A stretch of 64,000 nt of DNA from Acorus gramineus (taxonomy: Eukaryota > Streptophyta > Magnoliopsida > Acorales > Acoraceae): NCBI GenBank assembly GCA_030737835.1, contig CM060853.1, forward strand, positions 14,781,720 through 14,845,719. The letters run 5' to 3'. Below are positions 37,151-49,994 of the stretch, one piece after another (the stretch's first letter is position 1; every line of letters begins with the position of its first letter). The translations under genes and the position numbers were made by a program. The notes below the pieces were generated by a model. It made no database searches. It saw only the letters and a program-made list of their open reading frames with translations, and was not told where the DNA came from.

Positions 37151-39492
37151 ATGGAAGGAGACAATGAGTTTGTTGAAGAATGTAGTTATAATTGTATGCC
37201 TGAAATTGGTATGGCATTCGATTCTGAAGATAGTGCCTATCAATTCTACAACACATATGCTAGATCAGTTGGATTTAGCATTCGAAGAAGTGATGCACAT
37301 AAGTCCAATGGCATACTACGTAAGCGAAAATTCTGTTGTTCTAAAGAAGGGTTCAAAGGGGTTGATAAACGAAAAGCTTTGCAGCCACAGCCCGAGACAA
37401 GAACAGGATGTGAGGCACATATGGTTATCATTTATCAATCTTCTGGTTCGTATCTTGTCAGTAAATTTGAAGAAAACCACAATCATGATCTTGTTCCAAC
37501 CCCCTTGCGCCATAATTTGAGGTCACATAGAAAAATTGGAAAAGCTCAAGCTGCTCAGGTTGATATCATAGATGGTTCGGGATTAGCACCGAAGACAGTT
37601 ATAGATTTGATGAGTGGACAAGTTGGAGGTAGAAGGAATCTTGGCTTTGTTTTAAATGATGTGAAATCTTACCTCCGCACCAAAAGAGAAACAAGAATGG
37701 AGAATGGAATTGCGGGTGCTCTTATTCAGTATTTTAAGAATAAGCAAAAGCAAAATCCTTCTTTCTTTCACTCAATGCAACTTGATACCGATGAACAAAT
37801 AACCAATGTGTTTTGGGCCGATGCTAGGTCTATTGTCGATTATGCACATTATGGAGATGTTGTTTGCTTTGATACAACCTATCGTACAAATAATCATGGA
37901 AGACCATTTGCACCATTCGTTGGGGTTAATAATCATAGGCAAACAATTATTTTTGGTGGTGCATTACTTTATGATGAGACGGCTGACTCATTTATTTGGT
38001 TGTTTGAAACTTTTCTTGAAGCAATGTCATGAAGACGTCCGAAGACTATTCTAACAGATCAGTCAGCGGCGATGGCCAAAGCTATTTCAATTGTTCTACC
38101 AGATACTCGTCATCGGCTCTGTATTTGGCACTTGACTCAAAATGCAACAAAACATCTTGGACATCTTTATGCTACTGAAGGTTTTAGAGATGACTTCTAT
38201 GCTTGTATTTATGGGTATGAGACGGAGGATGAGTTCTTAGATGCTTGGAAAGTGATGCTTGAAAAATACAATCTTGAAGGTAATAAATGGCTACAACAAA
38301 CTTTTGCTGAAAAGGAGAAATGGGCTCTAGTGTATGGGAGGGATACATTCTGTGCAGACATGAAGAGTACACAACGTAGTGAAAGTTTGAATGCTCTTCT
38401 GAGACGCTATTTGAACTCAAAGCACGATCCATTGCGTTTCTTTCAGCATTTTGATAGGGTTATGGATGACCGACGTGAAAGTGAATTGAATGCTGATTTC
38501 AAGATGATGGATACGATCCCCGTAATTCCATTTCATGCTCCGATGGTGTCATGTGTCGCATCAGTTTACACGCCAGAGATCCTTGAGTTGTTTCAAGCAG
38601 AGTATGGAAAATCTCTTAGTTGTTCTATCTACATTCATGGGGAGGTGGGACATATGATACAGTACAAAGTTCACAGATATCGTGGTAGTGAGAGGACCGT
38701 TTTTTATAATCTCTCTACTGATATGGTCACTTGTAGCTGTAAAAAATTTGAATTTATGGGTATCCAATGTTGTCATGTTTTAAAAGTGCTTGACCACAGA
38801 AACATCAAGGAGCTTCCACAACTATATATCTTGAAGAGGTGGACCAGAGATGCAAAATCTGGCGTTGTGCTTGATTCATGTTCTTCTTCAGTACAGGTTG
38901 ATCCTATATCTGAATTGGGAAGACGCTTTCAAGAATTAAGTCATGGTCTCATTCAAGTGGCATCAAAGGCGGCTGAAACACACCATTCAACAAATCTTGT
39001 AAAACGCCGCACAAATGAGATGATGTAGGAGATTGAGGAAGACTTGAGAAAATCTTCTACAACATTTGAAGATGATAACGTGCAAGATGATGATGGAGAC
39101 GATCCTAGTAACAACGAGGTCGCCAAAGGCTTTAAAAGAAGAGGAAAGAAGACTGTGGGAGGGAAACCCCAAAAAAGATGGATCGGCGGGATGGAAAGGA
39201 GATCACGAGGTCAAAGCTCCCAAACTCAACATGAACCCCATATTGCGAGTCACAGTGTTCCATTATTTCAGCCAATGGTTGGGAACTATGATAATAGTGA
39301 AGGAATGCATTCAATGACTCAATTGCTTCAGGTATATTTCATATCCCTTAATACTTTTAGAAATATTTATTAAATGGCGCATTAATATATGAATTTGTAT
39401 CACAGGCACAAGAATCTCTTTTTTATCCTACTCAAATGAGTCAATCTTCTCAAAATTTATCTGAAGAATGGAGGAGGAATACAGATTACTGA
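37151..39492 (+). pseudogene. FAR1/FHY3-like MULE transposase, two in-frame stop codons
   Basis: One frame of 755 codons runs from 37151 to 39331 and, after a short intron (39332-39405, GT..CACAG), from 39406 to a TGA at 39490-39492. The FAR1 DNA-binding zinc cluster spans residues ~25-115 (Cys62/63, Cys87, His110, His112). The MULE transposase core has CFDTTYRTN with the first catalytic Asp near 241, ILTDQSAAM with the second Asp near 302, and CIWHLTQNA. The SWIM zinc finger reads CSCKKFEFMGIQCCH. A basic/acidic tail follows. The frame is broken by TGA at 38030-38032 and TAG at 39026-39028, with no frameshift between. Transposases of this family bind TIRs and excise or insert MULEs in the nucleus; FAR1/FHY3 light-signalling factors descend from them. 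The TIR location shows this is the mobile form, not a domesticated FRS gene. Confidence 0.9.
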
Positions 39493-39560
39493 GCAGATCA
39501 CAGTTCTATGCTTATAATGAAGAATGTTTTGGTTTTTTGGGTTTTATTTAATTTGGGTGT

Positions 39561-39771
39561 CTTTGTTATGCTTGTACTGAGGAACATGTATTAAGAACTA
39601 TTTTGGATGTCTTTGTTATGCTTGTACTGAGGAACATGTATTAAGAACTATTTTGGATGTCTTTGTTATGCTTGTACTGAGGAACATGTCTTAAGAACTA
39701 TTTTGGATGTCTTTGTTATGCTTGTACTGAGGAACATGCCTTAATAACTATTTTGGATGCCTTTGTTATGT
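39561..39771. repeat. 50-bp tandem repeat, about four units, downstream of the transposase
   Basis: The unit is TTTGTTATGCTTGTACTGAG followed by GAACATGTATTAAGAACTAT and TTTGGATGTC, repeated about 4.2 times with few changes. It lies just past the transposase stop and could form its 3' UTR. Confidence 0.9.
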
Positions 39772-41681
39772 TTTCTAGATGGATAACATCTTTAGTTGGA
39801 GGCAGTTCTTTAGTGGTTACATGCTTGGATGTTATTGGCTAGATTTTTTTTTTATGGAGCTTTCAGTTATCCCTTAATTTTATTTACAAATTCTTTGAGG
39901 TTTTATTCCTTAACTGATATTTGTATAATTTTGGTTGTTGTACAGGTTTGGTTGTATTTATATCTCTGTAATGATTTTCTTTTGGTGATTATTGTTGTCT
40001 GTGTGTTAAATTATTGCTGGGTATCATTATTTGTTGAGGTTCATAGCTGCTGTAGGACAATTCATTCGTTGTATGAAAAATTCAACCCATATTGATGTAA
40101 GCTTCTGTGCAGCTTGTTTGATTTTTTTTTACCTGTATAACTATACTTATTCTCTGTTTTTGTGTATATATGTACATGTAATATATTTATATTACAAGAA
40201 GTTGGTGATTGTGGAAAGTTCTATTAAATGATGGGAATTTAAATTCAAAGCAAGTTCAGTTCATAGTTGTGAAAGTTCCAATTCCTACAAAGTTGAAATT
40301 TTCTTCATTTGATTAGATGTGATCAATGGGTAATTGTTGAATGCCTATATGCTAATAATGTAAAGACAAGAAGTTTAATTAAAATCCCATGCATATTTCA
40401 ACTCATTGGCTGTGTCCCTTCATAAAAAAAAAGAAAACAAAGAGGGTCACGAGAACAAATGGGCTGCCTTAACAGAGTTTCTTCACGCCCGTTTCTTCAC
40501 GGCTTTTCACGCGAACAAAGAGGCTGACGGCGTCACATGGCAGGCATCTCACATGCCACTCACGTGGATCTCACCATCCACGTGCTTGATTTTGGTTGGT
40601 GTTCACAGGGTCGGCCTGTGATACACACACAGGAGTTCTGAACCCGCCTTGTTGTGAGAAATGTAATATTAATAGTTTTTGTAATTGATGGTTTCAATTC
40701 TTAGTAATCTTTGTAATTGGATTTTTTTTTTTTTGGTAAATGATAATTTCTGTTATGTAAATAATAGTTTATGTTCTATAAATGATAGTTTCTATAATTT
40801 ATTAGTACAATTATGTAAGTTATAATTATATTTCTTTGATTGGGAATTACAGTTTTGTACTAATTTGATGTGTATATATTTTATGCAGAGGAGGTCCATC
40901 ACAGGAGTTACATAAAATATTTCAGAGACACATTTGCCATGGTCAGACCCAACGTAGATCATCTGTTCCTTTTTGCAAATACTCTATATATATAACATAA
41001 ACTACCATAACTACAACATGATAAACATATCCAATGTAACAACTACAACATAACTAACTAGGATTAGTTAATGATGATTAATTTGAGCTCCAACAATACT
41101 ACAATAACATGTATCAAGTGTTTTTCATTAATTAACAACTTGAGCTATACGACAAGTCTGAATAAGTTAAGAAACTATAATGTAATACCTAATTACATAA
41201 ATAAATATCAATTACAGAAATGTAATATCAATTTATATATATATAAATGATCAATTACAGAACATCACATTTTCTTTGTGGGGATAGTTTAGGTAACAAA
41301 ATGTGATGTGGCAAGGGTGGGGTAAAAAAAAAATGAGATAGCTTTGCAGGGGTAAAAAAAAGTTTAGGGGTATAAAAAAAAAAGGTTTAGGGGTCAATGG
41401 GGTATTTGGGCAATTCACAAAAAAATTGTAAATTTTTATTAGTAGATCTTCAATATAATTTAGGACGGGTTCATGAGGCCAACAATCTTAAACCTCATCA
41501 ATGTCACAGTGACTAGTTTATAAGAGACCCACTGACTGTTCTCGGCTTGTTGGCATGAAATTCAATTACCCATGTTATATCACCAATATTTTCGTGGTAA
41601 TTTGATTATTTTAAAACAACTAGCTTGCCTACAGCTTATTTGAAGTAATAAAAGATAATGTTCTTAGTTTGTTAATAAAAA

Positions 41682-41850
41682 GGATTAAAGACATCTAAAT
41701 CCATACAAACACTTATAAGTCTATATAAATCCTTGTAAACTTAGGGTAGGACATACATGTCCCTACGAGCACAAAAAATATCATATAAATCCCCAATGTT
41801 AATTTTGTTAGAATTAACTATGGGTGTAATTTGACTATTATACCCTCTAA
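41682..41850. repeat. Single arm related to the 957-bp foldback element
   Basis: It begins GGATTAAAGACATCTAAATC and continues with the same order of motifs (ACAAAC, ATATAAATCC, TAGGACATAC, GTCCCTA) as the left arm of 32836-33792, without a partner arm. It is probably an old truncated relative. Confidence 0.5.
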
Positions 41851-42563
41851 ACCTAAATCCTTCTATATTATGATTTTTGTTGAAGCTTACAACGAAAAGA
41901 GTGTCTGTCTGAGTCACAGATCATCCTACAAAGTTTTCTCCAACCTTTGATGCATTCTAATTTGTTCTTATATTCTTTGCATATTATTTATGGGATTTGA
42001 GCAATCTCAAATCTGAATATTTAAATTAAAATCGGATCATAGATAAAATAATCTTCTTTATAAATAAAAAAAAACCCTAATAGACTACTCTGCATCACAT
42101 ATTGTTCTCCGTAGATGTTATTTTTATGTGCACTTCGTATGATTTAAAACTCATACGTGGGTTCTGGACGAGGGTGATGAGGGTGTGGGTGGAAGATATC
42201 GGATCCCCGTCAAGCATCACGTTGTTGACGTTTCTCAGCCTCTATTTCTAAGGTTTAATTTTTTTTTCACAAATAAATTGTGTATGTGTATGCAAAAACA
42301 TTGGAAGATGCAAAATCTTATTATGTGATATTATATGTATTTGACAATTATTCAATAGTTTGGTCAAAGAATTATCTGGTTGTGTTATATGTATTTAACA
42401 TCCTATATATCATGCTTCGGCAGCATGATTTATGTATTTAATATAATCATTTTATGTTATTTCTAATCATATGTACACAGGGAGAATAAAAAATTGAGAA
42501 ATTACTATTCACGTAATGAAACATAAAATGATTATTAATATATATGGTATATTAAATAACATA

Positions 42564-42631
42564 TAAATAGATAAGAAGAGGTTTTATTACATTTTATTAC
42601 AATAAATAGATAAGAAGAGGTTTTATTACAA
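42564..42631. repeat. 39-bp tandem duplication
   Basis: TAAATAGATAAGAAGAGGTT followed by TTATTACA occurs at 42564 and again at 42603. Confidence 0.8.
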
Positions 42632-42693
42632 TTCAGGACCAAATCACAACCAAAATCAAAAGCAAAATAACAATAATCAGGACTACATAAGAG

Positions 42694-42930
42694 CATCTCC
42701 AATTTTATACTCAAACCTTTACTCAAATTTAAATTTGAATAAAAATTATCAAATATTATCTCCAACCATTTACCCATACTCATACCAAATCAAGCTTTTA
42801 CTTAAACATTTATCAAAATCAAGGGAGACTCAAATCTTTACCCAAATTTTCAACATTTTTTTTTCATTTATTTTCTTTCAATGTGACATTTTTTTTCTCC
42901 TTCAACTCCACATTTAATTGAATTAACCTC
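42694..42930. mobile_element. 5' fragment of the GAGCATCTCCAA MITE family
   Basis: It is homologous to 2197-2430, starting GAGCATCTCCAATTTTATAC and including TTACTCAAATTTAAATTTGA. The right end of the family was not found downstream, so the copy looks truncated or too decayed to delimit. Confidence 0.6.
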
Positions 42931-44400
42931 AAGGAAGACAAAAAAATTCAGAAACAAAATCAGAAAATGAAAACCAATTCAGAACTGAATCGAAAACTCA
43001 CAAATGCCAAATTATAAATGCCATATCACAAATTCTAAAACACAAATTCCATTTGAAAATCAAATAAAAATGCCCTAATCACAAATGCTATTTGAAATCG
43101 AACCCTACAATAGCCTAATCGTAACCATGCAAAATAAAAAATTAAATCATTTCTGAAACATACCCTACAAAACCTTAAATCATGCATTACAAGCTCTAGG
43201 TAACAACCATCTGAATCTTGATTTTTTTAATAAGATAGGAACTTATTTTGGGATTTATCGATTTTATAAGAATTTTTTTCTATTAACTAAGTTTTTAAAA
43301 AGTTATATCGATTTTTTTCCAAAATGAAAATAATGAAAATATATAACATCGCGAGTTTATAATGTTATGAGTTTCAGTTATATTAATTAATAAATTATTT
43401 GAAGTAACAAATGAAACTCAATAATAAAGCTAATGTATGAAACTCAGCAAAGAAATTCCACTTTTAATAATTTATTATTCTTATGTTATTAACCGATGGT
43501 ATTACTAATATAACAATATATATAATTACATTGTCATAATATATCTTTGTTTATATTTCATTTTTAATAAAAAAAAACTTAAAAAATTATTAAAATGAAA
43601 ATTTGATAATTATGTAAAGATTTTATAAATTATTTTATATTTTTATAAAGTTTATTTATTGATTATTATTAATTAATATATTTTAATAATATCATCGCAA
43701 TTCAAATCCGATTGACACTTACTCGTTCATTCTTTTGGTTTAATGAACAGATTGATTTTTAAAATATTATAAAATATTTTTAAATAACCATATCTCACCA
43801 AGAAAACACACACACACACACAATTGTAAACCCTTAAAACGAAGCTAACAAGTCACAACCAAAAACATAAACCCTGAGGGCAAAATAAATATCAGCATCT
43901 CAAAGATACAGGATTCTCTTTTTTTAACAGACATTCATCTACAGCAAGATTAATAAGAGAAGAACAATCACATGTTCTCATCATTATATACAAAGCTTAA
44001 TTAATCTATCACCAAGGGAGTTATGTAAAACAATGGATTGTGAAGATTATATTTTTCTGGAATTTACTAAATGTCCAGAGATTTTTTATTTTTAGCTGAG
44101 ATGACTAGTGAGAAATAAATCAATAATGAAATGAACTGATGAAACAAAAGCACATCAATAAATAGATAAATAAATAAATAAACATATGGATTGCATAAAA
44201 CAAGCAGCATAGGAATAGGTGAAACATACCAAAAAAGGACATAGACCATGTTTTATACACGAGCTATGAACATGCTCAGTGAGAATAGGCCTAAGAAAAA
44301 GATTAATTCTATTCAGGTAATGGGAAAAGAGAAGGTTCTGATCAGCATCCCATAAACTCAGCACAAGTTGTTCTGCTACTGGCAACCAACTTTACTTACA
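42931..44400. other. AT-rich intergenic DNA
   Basis: Nothing codes recognisably here. It contains a (CA)n microsatellite (43807-43822), a TAAATAAATAAATAAA run near 44162-44180 and long AT-only tracts. Confidence 0.4.
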
Positions 44401-44535
44401 CTTTATGGTTTAAATCTGTGACTCGCTACCATACAATAATTTTTTTCCCACTTTCACCAAAGAGGGGAAAAAAACAGATCCCCACTTCTTCACTTAAGGA
44501 TCCGTTTTGTTCCAAGTGATCTCAAATCATGCAGA

Positions 44536-47500
44536 ATTCATTTTAATTGCATCACGTAATCGGATATCCTCTACCTGGAAAAGATGCAACTTTCTTTGGA
44601 GTTAATAATGCAGAAGAAACATAAGACTATTTATAATTCAAAACAACATCAATGAGGATAGAAAAACAATGGCATGCTATAACACAAGAAGAATATGTAA
44701 CAAATAGATAAATTCACATCCTAAGCAAATCAATACCCAACAAATCCAAGAAATTATATTAATTGTAAATCTCAGGACTCTGTAATACCTCTACAGGAAA
44801 ATCATGCTTCTCAACTCCTATACACAAGAAACCCCCATGTGGTTACCAACATAGACCTATCCAACACAGATTGGTATTTCATTGAAAAAATGACTTTGTG
44901 ATTTGATCGTGTCATTGAATTTGATAATAAATTAAATCATGTGAAGGAAAATTGTCAGTTCTTATTTTTACTCATTAACTTATGGTCAAAGATCAATGTT
45001 CAAAAAATTGGAGAGCGAGGAGTGTGCAGTGGCTGGGGATGACAGTATTGAGGCTGCATTGGAGAGAAAGGGTGGAATAAGGTAGTGGGGCATTGAGGAC
45101 AGCCTTGAAAAAGAAATCAGTGTTTTAAATATTTTGGTGGCGGGATCAGTTGATTTGAAAACAAAACAAAATATGTTTTTTTAATTTTTTAGGTTGGTGA
45201 AAATAGTGAATCGATTGGTGGGGATAGATGTACACTTTGGGCAATTGCCTCATTCTTAATCGCTATCAATAGGCTTTTGCCTACCTTCACTTAAGAAAAA
45301 GGACTGGTATTTCAGGATAGATAACTATCATGATAGTTTTCATTTTATTACATTTTTCTTATACAGTTATCATCACTTTTGTTTTTAGTTATAAATTGAG
45401 TTTGTGTAAAGCATGGATAAGGCATTGTCGCACCCCTCGGAATTATTATCTAGGCTTATGTAGCTCATCCAATTGTATTTGTCGGGTTTATCCACACGAA
45501 ACAAAGTTATTTTTTTGCTTAATAGGCCCTTATATCGCTAGCCAAAGGGGGCAGAAGGGATCAGGTCAGCTGTATCATGCATATAGTTTTCTTTGATGAT
45601 AACAAAAGTCTTTCCTATGTAATATTCAGCTTATCATGGATTGGGGCACGTAGCTATCCGGGGCATCAGTGATGCACTTCGAGGGAGGGTGTCTATATTT
45701 GGAGGAGTAGGTTTCAGTTGATCTGAAATCTGGCGGCCTCTCGGCCATTGGGTGTCAGATCCGCACTATGTATTTCCTTTTACTGCTTTTGCTTTGCTTT
45801 GTATCTTCTATTTCCTCTCATCTCCATTTAGTTATTGTTATTACATTCTAAAAAAAAAATATATGTAATATTCGATCAAAGTAATATGGTTTAGAATCCA
45901 TTGCTCTACAAACATGGTTGCGCTACATATATATCTTAAATTTACAAGTTATGATGCTAGCAAATTTTTTTTCTTTTTTCTTTTTCTAAGGAAGGTTGCC
46001 TACTACCATTTCATTAAAATGGGGCAAAGCCCAAAACACACGAAATAGCATACCTCAAATTATTTCCATGGCTTTGTTTCAGTTTGCATTATTAATTTTT
46101 AAAATCAAAATTGCTAGTTCGTTTTGATAATAAGCAGCAATTTCATTCAAGAGAATAACAAAAGAGAGAACACTAAAGCCTAATTGCTATAAATTAATGA
46201 AAGACAATCATGATGAGCTTCAAAGTATCACCCCTTGAATAGTCCAACAATTATCATATATGTGATGTTAGATAATCTATTTATAGATGTTAGTTTGTCT
46301 TCAAGGGTCCAGAATATATGTAGAAAATATATGGGAGATGGTGATCCATTTTATCAGACTGGGGCCGCTACTGTGCTGGGGCATATAGTATCTCATTGGC
46401 AGGTGGTAGATTGCGTATTACCGAGAAGGCAAGGGTGTGTGAGCGTGTGTTGGCTAGGACTGGGTAGAAATCTCTTCTACACGCATCCCTGGTTTTTCTT
46501 TATTGCTGGGTTTATGTCCTGATAAAGGTGGTTTTATTTTCTCATGCTTGTATGTTTTAGGCACTCTCTAAGGATTAATAAATTCAAGGCTGAAAATCTC
46601 TTCTACACACGTCCCTGGTTTTTCTTTATTGCCAGGGTTTATGTCCTCATAAAGGTTGTCTTATTTTTTCATGCTTGTATGTTTTGGGCACTCTCTACGG
46701 ATTAATAAATTCAAGGCTGAAAATATATTTATAGATCAGAAAAGTACCTGAATGGATGTGCCTTCCTTAAACTATCCGACAAAATTGCACCCCTATATTC
46801 CTGTATCAAAAGCATACAAAAATTATTATAAATCATTACATTTACCTACATAAGGAACACAAGGATAATTTTGAGAAACGCAAAGAAAAATGTTCAATGC
46901 ACATTCTCAGCAGCAGAAAGTGATTCATTTCTATCATCTTTGACCAGACTTAACATCTCCTCCTTCCATTTAACCTGACAATTTCCATATCCAACAGATC
47001 AGCACTGACATGTGATAGAAATATAAGAGCCTCCTTACTCATCTGTTTTAACAATAAAAAACTTACTAAAAACATTACAATTGAGGTACATAATGTACAC
47101 TAGGATAATTAAAAAACAACAAAGGACTAGGCATCAGAAAGCATATTATTCCTATTGTGTTTGTACTTTGATCTAATCTAACAATTTTCATAGCCGGCAG
47201 AGCATCTCCAGTAAATGTCAGATCAAGAAAACAATAAATTTGGCTTCCCATTAAAGGGTTGGAAAAACAAAATTTTAAACAAAGAAAAAGATTTAAAAAC
47301 CACAACTATGACCAATTTGGCGACCCAAGCTGAAGTGTACTAGTAATAAAAGGATAACCAACTCCTCTCAAAAGTGATATGATGATATCTTTTTACCCTT
47401 CTTTATAAACAATTTGGGTCACCAAATTGATCAAACTTTGGATCACTGGAACAGAACTCTTCCTACAAACTCTTTGAAATAATGTGAGGAAGATAAAGGT

Positions 47501-47900
47501 TACCTTGTGACTGTTCCCCATAAAAAGTTGTACATAGCGCTGAACAAATGTACAAACTCAGTTATTTAAATGGAGAATATACAAAAGTTGTACTTAAACA
47601 TGAAGAATACACAAAAGAACAATTGTTATTTACATGGAGTACAGAGCGTAGATGAGGATCCATCCGTAGATGAAGATCCATCCCATAATCACAGCGCTGA
47701 ATAAAAAGATAACAAGATATTAAAAGATAAATAAGTAAAAATATTTAAACACGGAGAAGAGAATTAAAAAGGAACAAATTCTATTTACTATGCATTGGCT
47801 TGGATAGGTAACAATCCCACAAAGAATTTATCCAGCTCTGCCTCATCTCTCACTCCATTCTTATACCTAGGGAATCCTGCCATATGAGTAGATTAATTTT
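44536..47900 (-). other. Scattered minus-strand exon-like segments, unrecognised
   Basis: Several short minus-strand segments have AG before and GT after an open stretch. They are VEDIRLRDAIKMNSA-stop (about 44577-44535), EYRGAILSDSLRKAHPFR (about 46797-46747) and VKWKEEMLSLVKDDRNESL (about 46972-46900). Another pair (about 47882-47640) joins in frame to end in a hydrophobic AVIMGWIFIYGWILIYALYS tail. I could not connect them into one frame or match them to a family. They may be parts of a degraded gene or chance open segments. Confidence 0.2.
46468..46720. repeat. 126-bp tandem duplication
   Basis: Two adjacent copies start AAATCTCTTCTACAC (46468 and 46594) and end TAAATTCAAGGCTG. The content, TTTATGTCCT..ATAAAGG..TTAATAAATTC, resembles the 3' tail of a LINE, but no coding part is attached. 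It is similar in style to the poly-A-ending stretch at 45410-45860. Confidence 0.7.
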
Positions 47901-48943
47901 CTGCATAATAAAAAATATCAAAATTTTCAAAATATCTGCTTGGGTCCCTGTCGATACACGATTGATATATCAAAAATTTGGTAGATACATCAATTGAGTG
48001 ATTTTGAAGGAGGAAAAAAATGTTACCCGATAGTACTGATAGGTAACAGATCAGAATCAACATGTAACAGACTTGTAACAAATAACAAATAACTTCGTAT
48101 TGTATTTCAAAACAGAATAGTGATTGTCACATGTGAAGCACATCACTGACATAACTTTTCCAACCCTAAAAAAGGAGAGAATGAGAATGAAGGTGGCCTT
48201 CTGCATTGAAGATCCATGGATTACCTCTGAGGACCAATAAGGGTGTGCCATCTAGATGCACAAATTTGTTTTTATATGAACAGGAAAGATTTTTTTACAT
48301 AAATATCAAATAAAGTGACAGCAATTCCCACTACAGTGATTTTTGCCACTTATATGGCATTTCTTCATTGGCCCACAGATGGATTTTCTATGTTTCCTAC
48401 AAAAAAATGCTTCGTGTTTTCGACATAGATGATACCCCACCCCCAAAAAAAAAATCATATATTGAGTCAATATATCAAATTCTCGATCACAATTTGAAAC
48501 TACGATGTGATGAAAAATTGATTGAAACAGTAAAAAATAAAAGGCATAACGGCATGTTTCACCTTCCCATACTCGTTTTCGACAAAGAATTCCATGAGCT
48601 TGTAATGTATTTCAATGTTCTTGCACTGATGGAAAAGAAAGATACGCAACTGCACATATGTGGGACATTATATCAGCATACAATCTTTAAAGTGATCAGA
48701 TCATTCCAACGAGAAAATATGTATTCTACTTGCCCCAATATAAAAATAGTAAAATTTTTCCACGATGGACGGATATGTCTGCTTTAGATGCTCCACATCA
48801 AGTTTACGAAAAATAACCTGAAACCCACTTTCAACCCGTGCAATTATCCAATAAAAGGAATCTCACCAATAATTCAAATTCCAATGCATGTGTCTAATAG
48901 AAAAATAGAGAGAAAAAATCAATTTTCATTAGAAAGAACTTAC

Positions 48944-49632
48944 CATTAAAAAATCTTCTCCCTCAGACTCAATTTGCTCTCTAACACATGGGCGAAATTC
49001 ATGGACTGCAGAAAACTTGCCAGGCATCAAATGCGCACCAAAGAGAAAAACTGCATGTCCTACTTAATTATGTTCCTCAACACACTGCATCATTGTTTAT
49101 CACAATCTTGCATGGAATCCATGACTTCAAATCCTATTCCTACATAACCCAAAGTACATACAATCCTTCACATGTTGTTTCAAACATCACCCACCAATGG
49201 AAATTGTTTCGAAAGGAAAGAAGCAGATGTTTCTCCACAATGCACTATGCAAAGACAAATACTAAGATTTTATATATATAATCTAAACTTAAGGGTGGAT
49301 AACCCGTTCTCATTTAGCAAAAAACAAAGATGAATAAAATGATGTGATTATGAAAATACAAGAAACGGCAAAATTACTGCGGCTAAAGATGAGTGTTTTC
49401 AGATCATCTAGGAAAGCATACCGCTTCTCTGAAATCATCGAGGGAAGGCCTACAGTCCTGCAAAATTAAAAGAAACCTTTGGAGGTTATAAAAATAAAAT
49501 AAAGATCAGTGAAAATGAACAACTACAAGAAGGGTGAAGAAAAACAAAGCATCTTACATCTGCCCCTTGCACCTTAAGAGACTTTAACTCACTCCTAAGC
49601 TTCTCGAGCTCTTTTTCTAATGATTTGCTCAT
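48944..49632 (-). CDS. Possible short coiled-coil protein gene, three exons, unrecognised
   Basis: Candidate minus-strand exons are 49632-49558 (MSKSLEKELEKLRSELKSLK.., a heptad-like charged coiled coil), 49457-49422 (DCRPSLDDFREA) and 49005-48944. All have GT-AG borders, and the first two join in frame. In the same phase the third gives SMNFAHVLESKLSLREKIF and a TAA, for about 56 aa in total. Another frame of the third exon (HEFRPCVREQIESEGEDF) is also open, so the junction is uncertain. I do not recognise the family. It may be a gene remnant. Confidence 0.25.
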
Positions 49633-49994
49633 AGAACTGCTTGATAAACGAAGAATATCATGTATTGAAATAACATGCAACCTTTATAACTACAAATAAC
49701 TACAAACTATTAGAAATAATAAAGAAAAAATCCGTATGTGAATTTATGGCTTAAAGATATATAAAAACATATTACATGGAGATGGATATATGGAAGGGCA
49801 TAAAATGTTTTAATGTAAAGCGTACGATTGGGAGCCGAAATGTACATGCGGACGCATTATGACCATGCTATTTCCCATGTGAACGTGCACCAAACTTTGA
49901 TCATGTACCAAACACGTACATACAAACATGTACTGAACTTTGACCATGACTGCCCAACACCAACTCTTGCCCATATACCATATTCTTAACACCA

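Larger units (their letters stand above)
36377..40645 (+). mobile_element. Complete FAR1-type Mutator-like element (4269 bp), nested in copy B
   Basis: The TIRs are about 222 bp (36377-36600 and 40424-40645), start GGGTTCAGAACTCCTG, and differ at only two positions apart from the inner poly-T length. The 9-bp target duplication GCCTTGTTG is perfect (36368-36376, 40646-40654). Inside is one transposase gene in sense orientation (37151-39492) with a likely 5' UTR intron ending at the TTTAACAG near 37121, followed by a 50-bp tandem repeat. All parts of an autonomous MULE are present. The near-identical TIRs point to a recent insertion. Confidence 0.93.
35446..41418. mobile_element. MULE copy B (relative of copy A), chimeric at left and interrupted by a FAR1 MULE
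   Basis: From GGAGGGTCCGTTATGGCC (35434) through the CT/CA-rich tract and the TTACATTGGGCATTA-rich interior, this copy parallels 12990-13870 of copy A. After the nested element it resumes at 40655 and runs to a right end GGGGTATTTGGGCAATTCAC (~41400-41418), equivalent to copy A's right TIR. The left TIR of copy A is absent; retrotransposon-derived sequence takes its place. It is therefore a rearranged, non-autonomous copy. Confidence 0.65.

Noticed and set aside
35280-41418. Reading copies B and C as independent autonomous MULEs
   Set aside because: The only transposase lies within the nested 36377-40645 element with its own TIRs and target duplication; the host copy has no coding capacity of its own.
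46235-46522. 95-codon plus-strand frame
   Set aside because: It runs into the first unit of a tandem duplication with LINE-tail-like sequence, and its C-terminal residues come from that repeat. No recognisable protein.
48368-48787. 139-codon plus-strand frame
   Set aside because: AT-driven composition, a Pro/Lys run from a poly-C/poly-A tract, no splice context and no family resemblance. It is antisense to the weak minus-strand exon candidates.
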